A DNA stretch of 64,000 nt, from NCBI RefSeq assembly GCF_001650905.1, contig NZ_LXYG01000006.1, positions 1 to 64,000 on the forward strand, in the 5' to 3' direction. The position numbers were made by a program, and so were the translations under genes. Under the pieces are notes generated by a model. That model saw only the letters and a list, made by a program, of their open reading frames with translations, was not told the origin of the DNA and ran no database searches. This DNA is from Balneola sp. EhC07 (GTDB lineage: Bacteria > Bacteroidota > Rhodothermia > Balneolales > Balneolaceae). Below, one piece after another: positions 45,711 to 55,350 of the stretch. Numbering within the stretch: position 1 is the first letter of the stretch; every line of letters begins with the position of its first letter.

Positions 45711-47818
45711 TAACCTGCTTTATATTTTTTTGGGAAAGTTAGTATAAATCTACTTCCGATCTTAGCTGAAGATTCCAAAGCAATATCGCCATGATGACGT
45801 TGCATAATTTGTTTCACATATGCCAAACCTAGTCCTGTTCCTTTTTCACGAGCAGACTTGATATTGGATTTTACCCTGAAAAATTTTTCAAATACTTTAC
45901 TTTGGTCCTCAATACTAATTCCATAGCCATGATCGGTAACTGCAACTATTACGGAATCACGGGTTGATTTAAGGTCTATATCAATGACTCTTTCCGGTTC
46001 ACCATATTTTACAGCGTTACTGAGAATATTTTGAATGGCATCAAACACAAGATCTTTGTCTGCCTCTATATTAAACTTTTTTCCGGTCTCTGTAACTGAA
46101 AGAGATAAACTCTTGGAAGAAAGCAATGGTTTAGACAACATGGTAACGTTTCCAATTACTTCTTTCACATCAACGTCTGACACATTTAGAGAAGTATTTC
46201 CCGCTTCAAGTTTTTGAACTTCCAAAAAGCGATTTACTAACTCGTTCATCCGTTCTCCTGAGTTAAGAACTTCCTGCATCAGCGCTTTTGATTCTGCAGG
46301 TTCCATATCATCTGTTTCAATAATCAATCTGGATAAACCTACAACACCTGTAATCGGGTTCTTAAGCTCGTGAACGATCACATTGATCATATCATTACGT
46401 TTGATGTCTAACAAGCGATCTTCGGTCTTGTCATGAATAATTACATAGGCACCGATCTCTTCATTACTTTCATCCAGAATGGACAGATACTGGAAGTCAT
46501 AGAAGTATTCTGCGCCCTCATTGGTTGAATGAGTTAATGAAGACTGGTTTACTTTTATGGTGAAAGGGTCAGGGTAATGTAAAGCTTGGTTGGATTCTGA
46601 AACTTTGATATTGGAATGATCGAGGATCTTTTCCAGTGATGCGTTCTTGGGATTCAATTCCAGTTCTTCTAAAAATGAAACAAACTGATTGTTGATAAAA
46701 GTGAACGTTCCTTCCTCACCAATTATACCTATCAGATCTTCAGAATAGGTAACCATATATTTATTTTTCCACTCTTCTAATATGATCTTTTCAACGTTTA
46801 GTTTTTGATAACGGCTTAAGGTAGCTCTGATGTTTTCAAGGGTATCATGCATTGGCTGGAATTCAGGGAGCGAGACTTGTTTGATACGATGATCGAAATC
46901 CAGATTTCCTAAATACTCCACATCTTCTAAAAGGAGTTTTATGGGTTTATTTACACGTAAACTTACATACCAGCTAAACCCGAACATAAATAACAGAACA
47001 AAAGCCGCAGTGTAGTAAGAAAAACGCAGAAGTTGGTTAACCGGTTCAAGAATGAATGCATCATCTACAGCTACCAGATGCCAAAAAGGAATTGTTTCAA
47101 ACCTCGAAGAAAGGATATACCAGTTTTTTGAATCTATAGTTATCATCTTTTCATCTGAAAAACTGGTCTCACCAATTAAGTCATTCGGAAATTCAAAGCC
47201 AGAGGAAGGAGTAATACTTTCTCCCAGTGAGTTTGAAATGCTGGTGAAATAGGTTCCTCCAAGGGGAATGTTGGTAAGACTGTTATTCAAATTCTGAGCA
47301 TTAAAGTATAGCCGAAGTTTAAAAACATTAGAGCCGACCTGAAAAGCTCTTTCCGTAATAAAGAAATCTACAGTTTGTTCAGGGCGATTTATTAACGCAG
47401 TATTAGTGGTTTCATCAATTCGGGAGGGGTACCAGTCAATCTGTTCAACAGAGAAATCAATTGAATCATAAATAGCGCGAATCAGATCTATTTCTTCATC
47501 ACTTTCAGTGTCAGCAATTATAACTCTCATTAAGCCGGGAGTATAATTTATTGCTTTGTTAGCTAATTCGGGTGCATTTGCAGGGTCCTGAGACAGATCT
47601 TGTGCAAGTCTGATAGTGGAATTGAGCCAGTTTCTTATCGTACCGTCTGTCTGTCGCAGAGTATATTCCTGAAGCTGAGATACGATGGTAGTTCTCTCTT
47701 TGACGATCTTACCCTGATATTCGGGTTTTATAAAAACCCATATCAAAGTAATCGCTGCCATAATAAGAAGCGATGAAATCAAAAAAATTCGATCTCTGAG
47801 AGTTAGTTTTTGAAACAT
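45710..47818 (-). CDS. Membrane sensor histidine kinase (extracytoplasmic sensor, HAMP, PAS, HisKA)
   Basis: A 702-residue kinase. Membrane helices at about 11-31 and 269-288 enclose a ~235-residue Cache-like sensory domain outside the inner membrane. A HAMP linker (about 288-340), a PAS domain (about 350-465) and HisKA with phospho-acceptor His483 (VIVHELKNPITG) follow. The ATPase has its N, G1 and G2 boxes (NILSNAVKYG, DHGYGISIEDQ, GTGLGLAYVKQI). It appears fully active. No response regulator is present in the window. It is first in an operon with the FecR and PKD proteins, which probably feed it or are its output in the envelope. Confidence 0.92.
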   Translation of the reverse strand: MFQKLTLRDRIFLISSLLIMAAITLIWVFIKPEYQGKIVKERTTIVSQLQEYTLRQTDGTIRNWLNSTIRLAQDLSQDPANAPELANKAINYTPGLMRVIIADTESDEEIDLIRAIYDSIDFSVEQIDWYPSRIDETTNTALINRPEQTVDFFITERAFQVGSNVFKLRLYFNAQNLNNSLTNIPLGGTYFTSISNSLGESITPSSGFEFPNDLIGETSFSDEKMITIDSKNWYILSSRFETIPFWHLVAVDDAFILEPVNQLLRFSYYTAAFVLLFMFGFSWYVSLRVNKPIKLLLEDVEYLGNLDFDHRIKQVSLPEFQPMHDTLENIRATLSRYQKLNVEKIILEEWKNKYMVTYSEDLIGIIGEEGTFTFINNQFVSFLEELELNPKNASLEKILDHSNIKVSESNQALHYPDPFTIKVNQSSLTHSTNEGAEYFYDFQYLSILDESNEEIGAYVIIHDKTEDRLLDIKRNDMINVIVHELKNPITGVVGLSRLIIETDDMEPAESKALMQEVLNSGERMNELVNRFLEVQKLEAGNTSLNVSDVDVKEVIGNVTMLSKPLLSSKSLSLSVTETGKKFNIEADKDLVFDAIQNILSNAVKYGEPERVIDIDLKSTRDSVIVAVTDHGYGISIEDQSKVFEKFFRVKSNIKSAREKGTGLGLAYVKQIMQRHHGDIALESSAKIGSRFILTFPKKYKAG

Positions 47819-48013
47819 GTACGATTTAGTTAACTGAACAAAGGTCTGCTTTTAAACTTAAAAATACGATTAGAAAGATATCATAATTCAAAGTTATCAA
47901 AATTCAAAGTACTGAGCTTTACACTGAATTAATGAGTTAATGAAAGGATAACATTTAGTTAACAAAAGTTTAAGCTGAAAAATAGATTTTTTCACTGAAC
48001 GAAAAGTTAATCA
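47819..48013. promoter_or_regulatory. Divergent promoter region between kinase operon and winged-helix gene
   Basis: A 195-bp AT-rich gap. ATTTAGTTAAC occurs twice in direct orientation (47824-47834 and 47953-47963), and AATTCAAAGT twice, 16 bp apart (47885-47894 and 47901-47910). They may be binding sites controlling both directions. I cannot place -33/-7 elements with confidence. Confidence 0.4.
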
Positions 48014-48271
48014 TTGATTCTGGGAAGTGATTTTAATTTGAAGGCCAAAAGCATCCTAAAAAGGATGTATATCGATTCTGATGGAGAGGAGGGAGTGCGT
48101 GTTTCTGTTAAAGAAATCTCTGAAGAACTTGGTATAGATAAAACGGAAGCCAGGAATTTATTCGAATATCTGGAGTCAAAGAAATGTTTAAAGATCGAGA
48201 CCTTAGGTGGGGAATATTTATATGGACATGTTTCTCTCACAAAAAAAGGATTGGCGCGATCTCAGAAATAA
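48014..48271 (+). CDS. Small winged-helix protein
   Basis: An 85-residue protein whose middle reads as a winged helix-turn-helix (VSVKEISEELGIDKTEARNL then FEYLESKKCLKIETLGGEY and VSLTKKGLARSQ). Only TTG starts are available (48014 chosen; 48038 possible), which lowers certainty about the N-terminus. It is transcribed divergently from the kinase operon, so local control of that operon is an attractive guess. It ends right at a bidirectional terminator. Confidence 0.6.
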   Translation: MILGSDFNLKAKSILKRMYIDSDGEEGVRVSVKEISEELGIDKTEARNLFEYLESKKCLKIETLGGEYLYGHVSLTKKGLARSQK

Positions 48272-48296
48272 AAAAGGCCCCGAATCGGAGCCTTTT
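48272..48296. terminator. Bidirectional terminator between the winged-helix and metalloprotease genes
   Basis: AAAAGGC (48272-48278) pairs with GCCTTTT (48290-48296), with an inner CCG/CGG stem around AAT. A-run on one side and T-run on the other let it work for both converging genes. Confidence 0.75.
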
Positions 48297-48317
48297 AAAA
48301 TTATCTAAATGCTGATT

Positions 48318-50792
48318 TTATTTATCGGCTTCCAAAATAGCATCAATTCTGATCAAGACATCCTTTAAATGAGCTTGGGTTGCCGCATTTGTACGGAACG
48401 AAATATCATTTTGAACTGCACTTCTTAATTCTGTTAACTCATGACGCAATGCAGGTCTGATATCTGAGTCTTTGATATCAAGAGTAGGTCCTCTGAATCC
48501 TCCACCTTGAGTATCTTCCTCAAACATAGCAGCTATCGAACTCAGATATTCTCTTTGGAGGTTTCTTCTGAAAGCATCAATATTATTTGTACCTGTTTTA
48601 TAAACTTCGCTCCAGATTCCTTTTCTGATATCTTCAAGTGCTTCATGAAGCGGATATGAATCTTCATCAAATTCAGCTTGCTCTGATAAGCGGATCATTG
48701 CTCCTGCATTCATAGTGGAGCGTAAGATTCCTGACTGAAGATTTTTGATGTTGTTTGTTACACCCTGAGCTTGGATCCTGTATAGAATTTCTTCATCCAG
48801 TAACCAATCAGGTGTAGTAAAAGCATGCTCGTTCAGGAATGCCATCGCTTTTTTCTGGTATTCTTTGGAAACAGGAGTATAAACCCATCCTTCCTGATCA
48901 GAAGCTTTTCTGGATTGATAAACTCCTCCGATATTGGTAGCAACATGGCGAGCATAGCGCGACCATTGTCCGACCAATTCACCATAGATCTCTTCCAGAT
49001 CGTCATAGCCTTCGCCATCGGTAGAAGTCCAATCAATTAAGTTTGGAACTACTCTTTTTAAATTCATTAAACCATAAGTACTGGATTTAACAGGATCGTC
49101 TCCCAGATCTTCAGTTTGAGAAGAGGGATCGTAACCTGTTGAAGATGCAAATCTGTATACAGGGTCATCAGCTTTGGCTTCGATCCAGTTGTCCAATGTT
49201 TCCAGTTCATCTTCAGGTGTTTCTGCGTCAGGAATTACTCGGTATCCCCAGTTAACAGAATATTTGTCGTAAGGACCGATCTGTCTGATAAAACGAATGT
49301 TTTCATCACCGGGTTGTGCAATGTAATTCTGACGGGCGTATTCCATAATAGTTGTCGCGATTCCCCACTTCTGTGTAAATGAACCTGATCTTAAAGAATC
49401 GGTAGGGTAGGCAGAACTTGATTGCATGTTATGTGGCAACCCAATGGCATGGCCAATTTCGTGTGAAATTACACGACGCATTGTTTCACCGATCAGATCA
49501 TCATCCAGCTTAAGTTTTCTGGCTGCCGGATTTGCGGCACCTGTTTCGATCATTAAGCGATTTCTGTAAGATCTCATGTGGTTGTGATACCATACAATAT
49601 CGCTTTCAATGATCTCACCTGATCTTGGGTCAGATACACTTGGTCCCACCGCATTTCTTACTGTACTTGCAACCCATCTCACGGTTGAATACCGGATATC
49701 TTCTGCGCTCCAATCCGGATCTTCTTCTTTTGTAGGTGGAATTTTGGCTTGAACCGCATTTTTAAATCCGGCTTCTTCAAAAGCTTCATTCCAGTCTAAA
49801 ATTCCTTCAATGATATAAGAGCGATATTTTTCAGGAGTAGCCGGATCCAGGTAGTAAACAATGGGTTTTACCGGCTCAACCAATTCACCACGGGCGTAAG
49901 CTTCAGGATCTTTAGGCTCTAATCTCCATCTTCGGATATATTCTTTCTGAGCTGCTTTTTGTTCATCAGAACCATAATCAATTTGTCGAATGCTGAAATA
50001 TCCTACTCTGTAATCAGCGTACCTTTTTTGCATGGGTTCTTCTGGCAAGAGTACAAGAGATTGACTTACTTCAACCGAAAGAGTTTGAGTATATCCGGCA
50101 CTTGGGGGATTTGCAGCAACGTAAGTCATAACCTGGCGGACTTCTATATTTTCCGGGAAGCTTTTTACTGACTCCACGAAACTGCGGTCTGCATCCAATC
50201 TTCGTACCTGATAAGTCCTTCTCAAATAGGAAGGAATTCCACTTATCGCTTCCACATCTTTAGTGAAAAGATCAGTTACATCAATAAGGACTCCTGATGA
50301 ATCCTTACTTAAAGCTTCGATATCAAAAGCAGCGATTACAGGCTCATAATTATTTGCTCGAACTGATTCGTAAACAGGAAGTTCTTCATCAGCAATAGCC
50401 TCATAAGATTTTTTCCTCATTAAGATCTTGTCTTTATTTCTGGAAAAACTAACTACCTGTTCAGCAGATTTAGATCCCGCAGAACTAAAGCCTGAGAAAC
50501 CGGGAGGCACACCGGCAATTCTGCTTACCATCAACATTTCTCGATTTAAAAGGTCATTACTGATCTCAAAGAAGTATTTTCCTTCCTGCTCATAAATAGT
50601 GAAAACACCCTCATCTTTAGTGGCGCCTTTTTTGATAACTTTATCAAAGGATTTAATACCTCCTTTAGCGGAAGGTCGAGAAGTGCTTGGAGTAGTTGTT
50701 TTATTAGATGTTGATTTCTTGGCTCCTGTACAACCGGCGAAACTAAGTGCCGAAGCAAGAATCAGACTCAAAAAGATATTGCGATATTTCAT
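48318..50792 (-). CDS. Zinc-dependent metalloprotease lipoprotein (DUF5117/DUF4953 type)
   Basis: An 824-residue lipoprotein (lipobox FAGC, Cys21). The zinc site HEIGHAIGLPH is at residues 444-454 with His444, His448 and His454 as ligands and Glu445 as catalytic base: the metzincin-type long motif. N-terminal beta regions precede it and a helical C-terminal part follows. Length and layout match the large Bacteroidota family of zinc-dependent proteases of unknown substrate. It is a monocistronic gene with terminator downstream. Confidence 0.9.
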   Translation of the reverse strand: MKYRNIFLSLILASALSFAGCTGAKKSTSNKTTTPSTSRPSAKGGIKSFDKVIKKGATKDEGVFTIYEQEGKYFFEISNDLLNREMLMVSRIAGVPPGFSGFSSAGSKSAEQVVSFSRNKDKILMRKKSYEAIADEELPVYESVRANNYEPVIAAFDIEALSKDSSGVLIDVTDLFTKDVEAISGIPSYLRRTYQVRRLDADRSFVESVKSFPENIEVRQVMTYVAANPPSAGYTQTLSVEVSQSLVLLPEEPMQKRYADYRVGYFSIRQIDYGSDEQKAAQKEYIRRWRLEPKDPEAYARGELVEPVKPIVYYLDPATPEKYRSYIIEGILDWNEAFEEAGFKNAVQAKIPPTKEEDPDWSAEDIRYSTVRWVASTVRNAVGPSVSDPRSGEIIESDIVWYHNHMRSYRNRLMIETGAANPAARKLKLDDDLIGETMRRVISHEIGHAIGLPHNMQSSSAYPTDSLRSGSFTQKWGIATTIMEYARQNYIAQPGDENIRFIRQIGPYDKYSVNWGYRVIPDAETPEDELETLDNWIEAKADDPVYRFASSTGYDPSSQTEDLGDDPVKSSTYGLMNLKRVVPNLIDWTSTDGEGYDDLEEIYGELVGQWSRYARHVATNIGGVYQSRKASDQEGWVYTPVSKEYQKKAMAFLNEHAFTTPDWLLDEEILYRIQAQGVTNNIKNLQSGILRSTMNAGAMIRLSEQAEFDEDSYPLHEALEDIRKGIWSEVYKTGTNNIDAFRRNLQREYLSSIAAMFEEDTQGGGFRGPTLDIKDSDIRPALRHELTELRSAVQNDISFRTNAATQAHLKDVLIRIDAILEADK

Positions 50793-50862
50793 TTATAGAT
50801 AGTTAATGTAATTTGATTGAACGAAAGTATGTAAAAAAAGAAACCGCATTCGTAAAATGGTT

Positions 50863-52398
50863 TTATTTCTCCAGATTTCTGACCGATGCTTCACTTTCAA
50901 ATCCGAACCTGTCTATATAAGTAACTTGAATTTCCTGAAGCAGAGAAACTTCAGTTACTTTCAGAGAATCATCACTCTCTGTTTGAACTTCTATCGTATA
51001 TGGAAGTACCAGTTGTTTTCTTTTTTTACTCAGAATTCTTTCAGACCAGGTATCATCGTACTTATAATAAACTATCCAGTTGGATATTTCTGTTTCAGGA
51101 TTATTAAGTGAAACAGAAACGTTTTCTTCAGAAAAGTCATAGTTAACATCTGGTATACCGGAGTTTTTTTGGTCAAGCCACGAAAGTGATGGAACCACTG
51201 CTTTTTTTCTGTAAGGCTTGGTTTTTAACTCCGTTTGAAGGGAGTCGTTTCCTATTAACGGAGCTACACTCCAGTGCACCAAGCCGGGCGCTTCCGGGAG
51301 CATTCCTCTGGTTATCATGATATTGTTAAGTATTTCATCAGCCTGTTTCTCACCTTGGAATCGTCCGATACTGATTCCGGGCCAAACATGCCTGTTTTTA
51401 TAGTTTTGTTCTGCCCACCAACCCAACAGTACAGGAAAACTTTGCTCAACCTGATTAACAGGCCAGTATAGCTGAGGGGAGAAATAATCTATCCAACCCT
51501 CGTTTAGCCACAATTTAGCATCTGCATATAAAACGTCATATTGATCAAATCCCTGAATAGATGAAGGATGTCCTGGTCGCCAGATACCAAATGGACTCAA
51601 TCCAAACTTTACGAATGGCTTTTCTTTTTTAATTGAGGTGTAAATATTTTCAATGAATTGATTTACTGAGTTTCTGCGCCAATCTCCTCGACTTAAATCT
51701 CCGCCATTTTCAACATATTCATTCCAGCTTTTGTCGTCCGGGAAATCTTCATCATTGTTATATGAAGGGTATGGATAGAAGTAATCATCAAAATGAACAC
51801 CATCTATATCGTAGCGTTTAACAATATCCATTACTACATCGATACCATGATCCTGAGTTTCTTTCATGGAAGGGTCAAACCACCAATAACCATTTTTCAA
51901 TTCTACAACAAGATCACTTTTAGTGTTTACGAGTGAGTTATCTGAAACAATTCCTCCTTTCGGATGGTGAGCTCTGTATGGGTTTAGCCACACGTGCAGT
52001 TCCAATCCACGTTTATGTGCTTCATCGATCCAGAAATCAAGCGGGTCGTAGTAGGGAAAGGGAGATTCTCCTTGTTCTCCTGTTAGATAATAAGACCAAG
52101 GCTCCAGCTCACTTTCATATAAAGCATCAGCTTGGGGTCTTACCTGAAATATTACAGCGTTAAAATTATTATCAGCCAACAGGTCAAGTATTTCTAAAGC
52201 TTCTTCTTTCTGAACAGTAACGGGCAAGCCCGGAGAACTGGGCCAGTTAATGTTATCAACAGTAGCTACCCAGGCAGCTCTGAATTCTCTTTGTATTTCC
52301 GGGTGCGTTGGAGTAGTAACATTCTGTGTAGGTTTTAGAAACTGACAATTCAGAACTAATACAACAGAACACAGCAAAAAGAAGGTTTTTCTATACAT
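50863..52398 (-). CDS. GHL10/DUF187-family glycoside hydrolase-like lipoprotein
   Basis: A 511-residue lipoprotein (lipobox LVLNC, Cys18). Family stretches: EFRAAWVATVDNINWPS, FQVRPQADALYESELEPWS, LHVWLNPYRAHHP, DGVHFDDYFYPYPSY and FGLSPFGIWR. It is a TIM-barrel enzyme related to glycoside hydrolases; characterised relatives act on peptidoglycan-derived or other glycans, but activity is unproven for many. A C-terminal Ig-like domain (about 420-500) is also present. It is transcribed divergently from ald. Confidence 0.85.
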   Translation of the reverse strand: MYRKTFFLLCSVVLVLNCQFLKPTQNVTTPTHPEIQREFRAAWVATVDNINWPSSPGLPVTVQKEEALEILDLLADNNFNAVIFQVRPQADALYESELEPWSYYLTGEQGESPFPYYDPLDFWIDEAHKRGLELHVWLNPYRAHHPKGGIVSDNSLVNTKSDLVVELKNGYWWFDPSMKETQDHGIDVVMDIVKRYDIDGVHFDDYFYPYPSYNNDEDFPDDKSWNEYVENGGDLSRGDWRRNSVNQFIENIYTSIKKEKPFVKFGLSPFGIWRPGHPSSIQGFDQYDVLYADAKLWLNEGWIDYFSPQLYWPVNQVEQSFPVLLGWWAEQNYKNRHVWPGISIGRFQGEKQADEILNNIMITRGMLPEAPGLVHWSVAPLIGNDSLQTELKTKPYRKKAVVPSLSWLDQKNSGIPDVNYDFSEENVSVSLNNPETEISNWIVYYKYDDTWSERILSKKRKQLVLPYTIEVQTESDDSLKVTEVSLLQEIQVTYIDRFGFESEASVRNLEK

Positions 52399-52574
52399 AA
52401 ATTAATTATAAAGGGTTTTTGAAGCCGTAAAGGTTAACAAACCGGAGATAAGAGTCATTATTAAGTTTGAAGATTCCCAAATTAAACATTTAACAAAAAA
52501 ATGGAAGCGTTTTTTTATGAAAAATACCTACCTTTAAGTCTTTCAAAATTTTAAGCAACTAAATTCCCAACGTT

Positions 52575-53690
52575 ATGATTATTGGTGTACCGAAAGAAAT
52601 TAAAACACACGAAAACCGAATCGCTCTTCAACCGGGTGGCGCATTGCAAATGAAACGCAATGGACATGAGGTTTTAATACAAAAAGGCGCAGGTATTGGA
52701 AGTGGTTTTTTTGATGAAGATTATATTGAAGCAGGTGCAACCATAGTTGATGATGTAGAAGAAGTGTGGAAGCGTGCTGATATGATCATGAAAGTAAAAG
52801 AGCCTATCGCTGAAGAATATCCGCGAATGAGAGAAGGACAGGTTATTTTTACTTATTTCCATTTCGCTGCTGATGAAGCCCTGACCAAAGCGGTTGTTGA
52901 TTCAAAATGTATTGCTATTGCATACGAAACTGTAGAAAAAGCAGACGGATCACTTCCTTTGTTAATTCCGATGAGTGAAGTTGCAGGAAGAATGGCTGCT
53001 CAGGAAGGAGCTGTTTATCTGGAAAAGCCAAAAGGCGGTCGTGGTATGTTGATGGGAGGAATTCCCGGAGTACAACCTGCTAAAGTACTGGTTTTAGGTG
53101 GTGGAATAGTAGGTGTGAATGCTGCTAAGATCGCTGCAGGTATGGGAGCTGATACTACGATCATGGATATCAATATGCCAAGACTTCGTTATCTGGATGA
53201 TGTTATGCCAAAAAATATTCACACGTTCTTTTCTTCAGAAGCGAACATCCGTGCAATGTTGCCTAGTGTTGATGTGATCATCGGCGCTGTTTTAAAGCCG
53301 GGTGCAAAAGCTCCGCATTTGATCACCAGAGAAATGTTAAAAGAAATGCGTCCTGGTACTGTTCTTGTTGATGTTGCTATCGATCAGGGTGGATGTTTTG
53401 AAACATCAAAACCAACTACACATACTGATCCTGTATATTTTGTAGAGGATGTAGTTCATTACTGTGTTGCAAATATGCCGGGAGCGGTTCCTTACACTTC
53501 TACTTTAGGTTTAACAAATGTAACGCTTCCGTATGCTGTTGCACTTGCAAACAAGGGCTGGAAACAAGCTCTTAAAGATGATAAAGAATTGCTTCAGGGT
53601 TTGAATATTGCAAACGGTATCATCGTATATGATGATGTAGCAGAAGCATTTGGTATGGATTGGGAACCTGTTGATTCTGTATTGAATTGA
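52575..53690 (+). CDS. ald: Alanine dehydrogenase
   Basis: Cytosolic NAD-dependent enzyme that interconverts L-alanine and pyruvate plus ammonia. The 371 residues are the family norm. Catalytic Lys75 (KVKEP) and His96 (FTYFHFAA) are in place, the NAD fold has VLGGGIVGVNAAKIA, and DQGG is present in VDVAIDQGG. The start is MIIGVPKEIKTHENRIAL. A strong terminator lies behind it. It is monocistronic and divergent from the GHL10 gene. Confidence 0.97.
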   Translation: MIIGVPKEIKTHENRIALQPGGALQMKRNGHEVLIQKGAGIGSGFFDEDYIEAGATIVDDVEEVWKRADMIMKVKEPIAEEYPRMREGQVIFTYFHFAADEALTKAVVDSKCIAIAYETVEKADGSLPLLIPMSEVAGRMAAQEGAVYLEKPKGGRGMLMGGIPGVQPAKVLVLGGGIVGVNAAKIAAGMGADTTIMDINMPRLRYLDDVMPKNIHTFFSSEANIRAMLPSVDVIIGAVLKPGAKAPHLITREMLKEMRPGTVLVDVAIDQGGCFETSKPTTHTDPVYFVEDVVHYCVANMPGAVPYTSTLGLTNVTLPYAVALANKGWKQALKDDKELLQGLNIANGIIVYDDVAEAFGMDWEPVDSVLN

Positions 53691-53711
53691 TTGGTCCTAC
53701 TTAGAAAATCT

Positions 53712-53746
53712 AAAAGCTCTGTTGATTATTCGGCAGAGCTTTTTTT
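53712..53746 (+). terminator. Intrinsic terminator of ald
   Basis: AAAAGCTCTG (53712-53721) pairs with CAGAGCTTTT (53734-53743) around a 12-nt loop, followed by more T. The T-run overlaps the stop codon of the converging aldo/keto reductase gene. The A-run on the other side makes it possibly bidirectional. Confidence 0.85.
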
Positions 53747-54644
53747 ATGGAACTCTATGTCCTTTGGAAGCCACCCATATCTTGTACCATTGCTCTAAAC
53801 TCATCTTTATTTTTTCAGCTTGTACAGCTGAATTAATTCGTTCTATCTTACCTGAACCTACAATTGGTAGAATTTGAGCAGGATGATTTAATAGCCAGGC
53901 ATAGATCACAGAATCGATATGCTGCTGATCAAGTTCTTCAGCTACCTCTCTTAAAGTTTTTGCTAAGCGATGTCCTTTTTCTTCTTTTGGATCAAATATA
54001 GCTCCACCGGCTAAAGGGGACCATGCCATAGGTTTAATTCCTTCCTTTAAAAAGAAATCAATATTTCCGTTATCAAAATGTTCGAGATTGTAAGGTGATA
54101 TCTCAACCTGATTGGTAACCAATTTTTGATCCAAATGTGATTGCAATGATTCGAATTGCATTGGAGAAAAATTTGAAACGCCAAAGTGTTTTACTTTTCC
54201 CGATCTGTAAAGATCGTCGAATGCTTTTGCGACTTTAGCGGGATCAAAGAAAGGGGCGGGGCGGTGAAGCAGAAAAACATCAATATGATCGGTGGATAGA
54301 TTTTTTAGAGAAAGTTCAGCAGACTGAATTATGTGTTCATAGCTATAATCATAATAACCAATTGAGCGCTGAGGAAATTTATCAGATAACTTCATAATAC
54401 CGCACTTGGTAATTATTTCGATCTTATCTCTTAGAGAGGAATCTAATTTCAGTGCATCCCCGAATTTCTTTTCACATCCATAGTCTCCGTATATATCAGC
54501 ATGGTCAAAGGATGTTACTCCTAAGTCTAAGCATTGTTCTATAAAACTTAGAAGTTCCTGATCAGATAAATTCCATTCCAGCAATCTCATTTGGCCATGA
54601 ATGATTCCGGAAAGCTCTAATTCTTCAGATAATTTAATTCTCAT
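53745..54644 (-). CDS. Aldo/keto reductase (YdhF-like)
   Basis: A 299-residue NADPH-dependent carbonyl reductase of the AKR barrel family. Catalytic residues follow the family: Asp47 and Tyr52 (FDHADIYG), Lys80 (IITKCG) and His in VFLLHRPAP. GVSNFSPMQFESL and AWSPLAGGAIF are typical of the YdhF group. The substrate is unknown. It starts 12 bp after the unknown 203-residue protein, so the two form an operon. Confidence 0.92.
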   Translation of the reverse strand: MRIKLSEELELSGIIHGQMRLLEWNLSDQELLSFIEQCLDLGVTSFDHADIYGDYGCEKKFGDALKLDSSLRDKIEIITKCGIMKLSDKFPQRSIGYYDYSYEHIIQSAELSLKNLSTDHIDVFLLHRPAPFFDPAKVAKAFDDLYRSGKVKHFGVSNFSPMQFESLQSHLDQKLVTNQVEISPYNLEHFDNGNIDFFLKEGIKPMAWSPLAGGAIFDPKEEKGHRLAKTLREVAEELDQQHIDSVIYAWLLNHPAQILPIVGSGKIERINSAVQAEKIKMSLEQWYKIWVASKGHRVP

Positions 54645-54656
54645 ATTGTATCACTT

Positions 54657-55268
54657 TTAATTTCGAAATGGTTTACTGTTTAGTTTTTGACTCGCTTTAT
54701 TTCTTATTCCTTTAACAGTACCATGTTCGGATAAAAAAAGCAGATCTTCTCTTTTTACATCTGTATGATCTAACAACAGATCCTGCAGTTTTTTGTGATC
54801 GGAATTCAAAATTTCAGACCTGACTTCATCAGAGATCTTTGTTTCGAGCAATTTTATTCTGATGTGTTCCGCTTCATCATCCACCACGCCTCGTGATTTA
54901 AGAATTCTGGGATCTTCGTAAGGCGGAAGTTGTAGCATCAATTCCTCAATTTCGGATACAACTTTTAATCGGTCTTTGGAACAAAATTCATAATGAGGAT
55001 TTTCCCAATCACCAACCAGATCAAAATCCTGGGTTTTTGAGTTATAGTGCTCTTCAAGATTGATTACTCTGAGGATAAATTCACCATCGTAATCTTCTTC
55101 AGGCCTCCATTCTAAATTAATCGCTCTTTTCATGTTTCTGTTATAGGCATGTAGCAAGCTACTTCCTGAAAAGTCAGCCATATCATCCGGATGAGGATCC
55201 GTTTTCATAAACGTATTCCATTCTATAGTCCATCCTGATGTGATCCGCAGAGGTTGAAAGTTTATCAT
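54657..55268 (-). CDS. Hypothetical protein upstream of the aldo/keto reductase
   Basis: A soluble 203-residue protein, not recognised. The N-terminal half has beta character (FQPLRITSGWTIEWNTFM, EFILRVINLEEHY) and the C-terminal half is helical (EVRSEILNSDHKKLQDLLLD, KREDLLFLSEHGTVKGIRNKA). It begins the operon with the reductase. Confidence 0.6.
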   Translation of the reverse strand: MINFQPLRITSGWTIEWNTFMKTDPHPDDMADFSGSSLLHAYNRNMKRAINLEWRPEEDYDGEFILRVINLEEHYNSKTQDFDLVGDWENPHYEFCSKDRLKVVSEIEELMLQLPPYEDPRILKSRGVVDDEAEHIRIKLLETKISDEVRSEILNSDHKKLQDLLLDHTDVKREDLLFLSEHGTVKGIRNKASQKLNSKPFRN

Positions 55269-55298
55269 GTCTGAAATTAGAATTCATATTTCTTAAAA

Positions 55299-55334
55299 CA
55301 AAAAAAGCCGGATCTTTTTTAAGGATCCGGCTTT
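55299..55334 (-). terminator. Intrinsic terminator of the CARDB/T9SS cargo gene
   Basis: AAAGCCGGATC (55304-55314) pairs perfectly with GATCCGGCTTT (55324-55334). Read on the minus strand, the stem is followed by a T-rich run. It begins 17 bp after the stop of the gene at 55351. Confidence 0.9.
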
Positions 55335-55350
55335 AAAAATATGAAACAGA

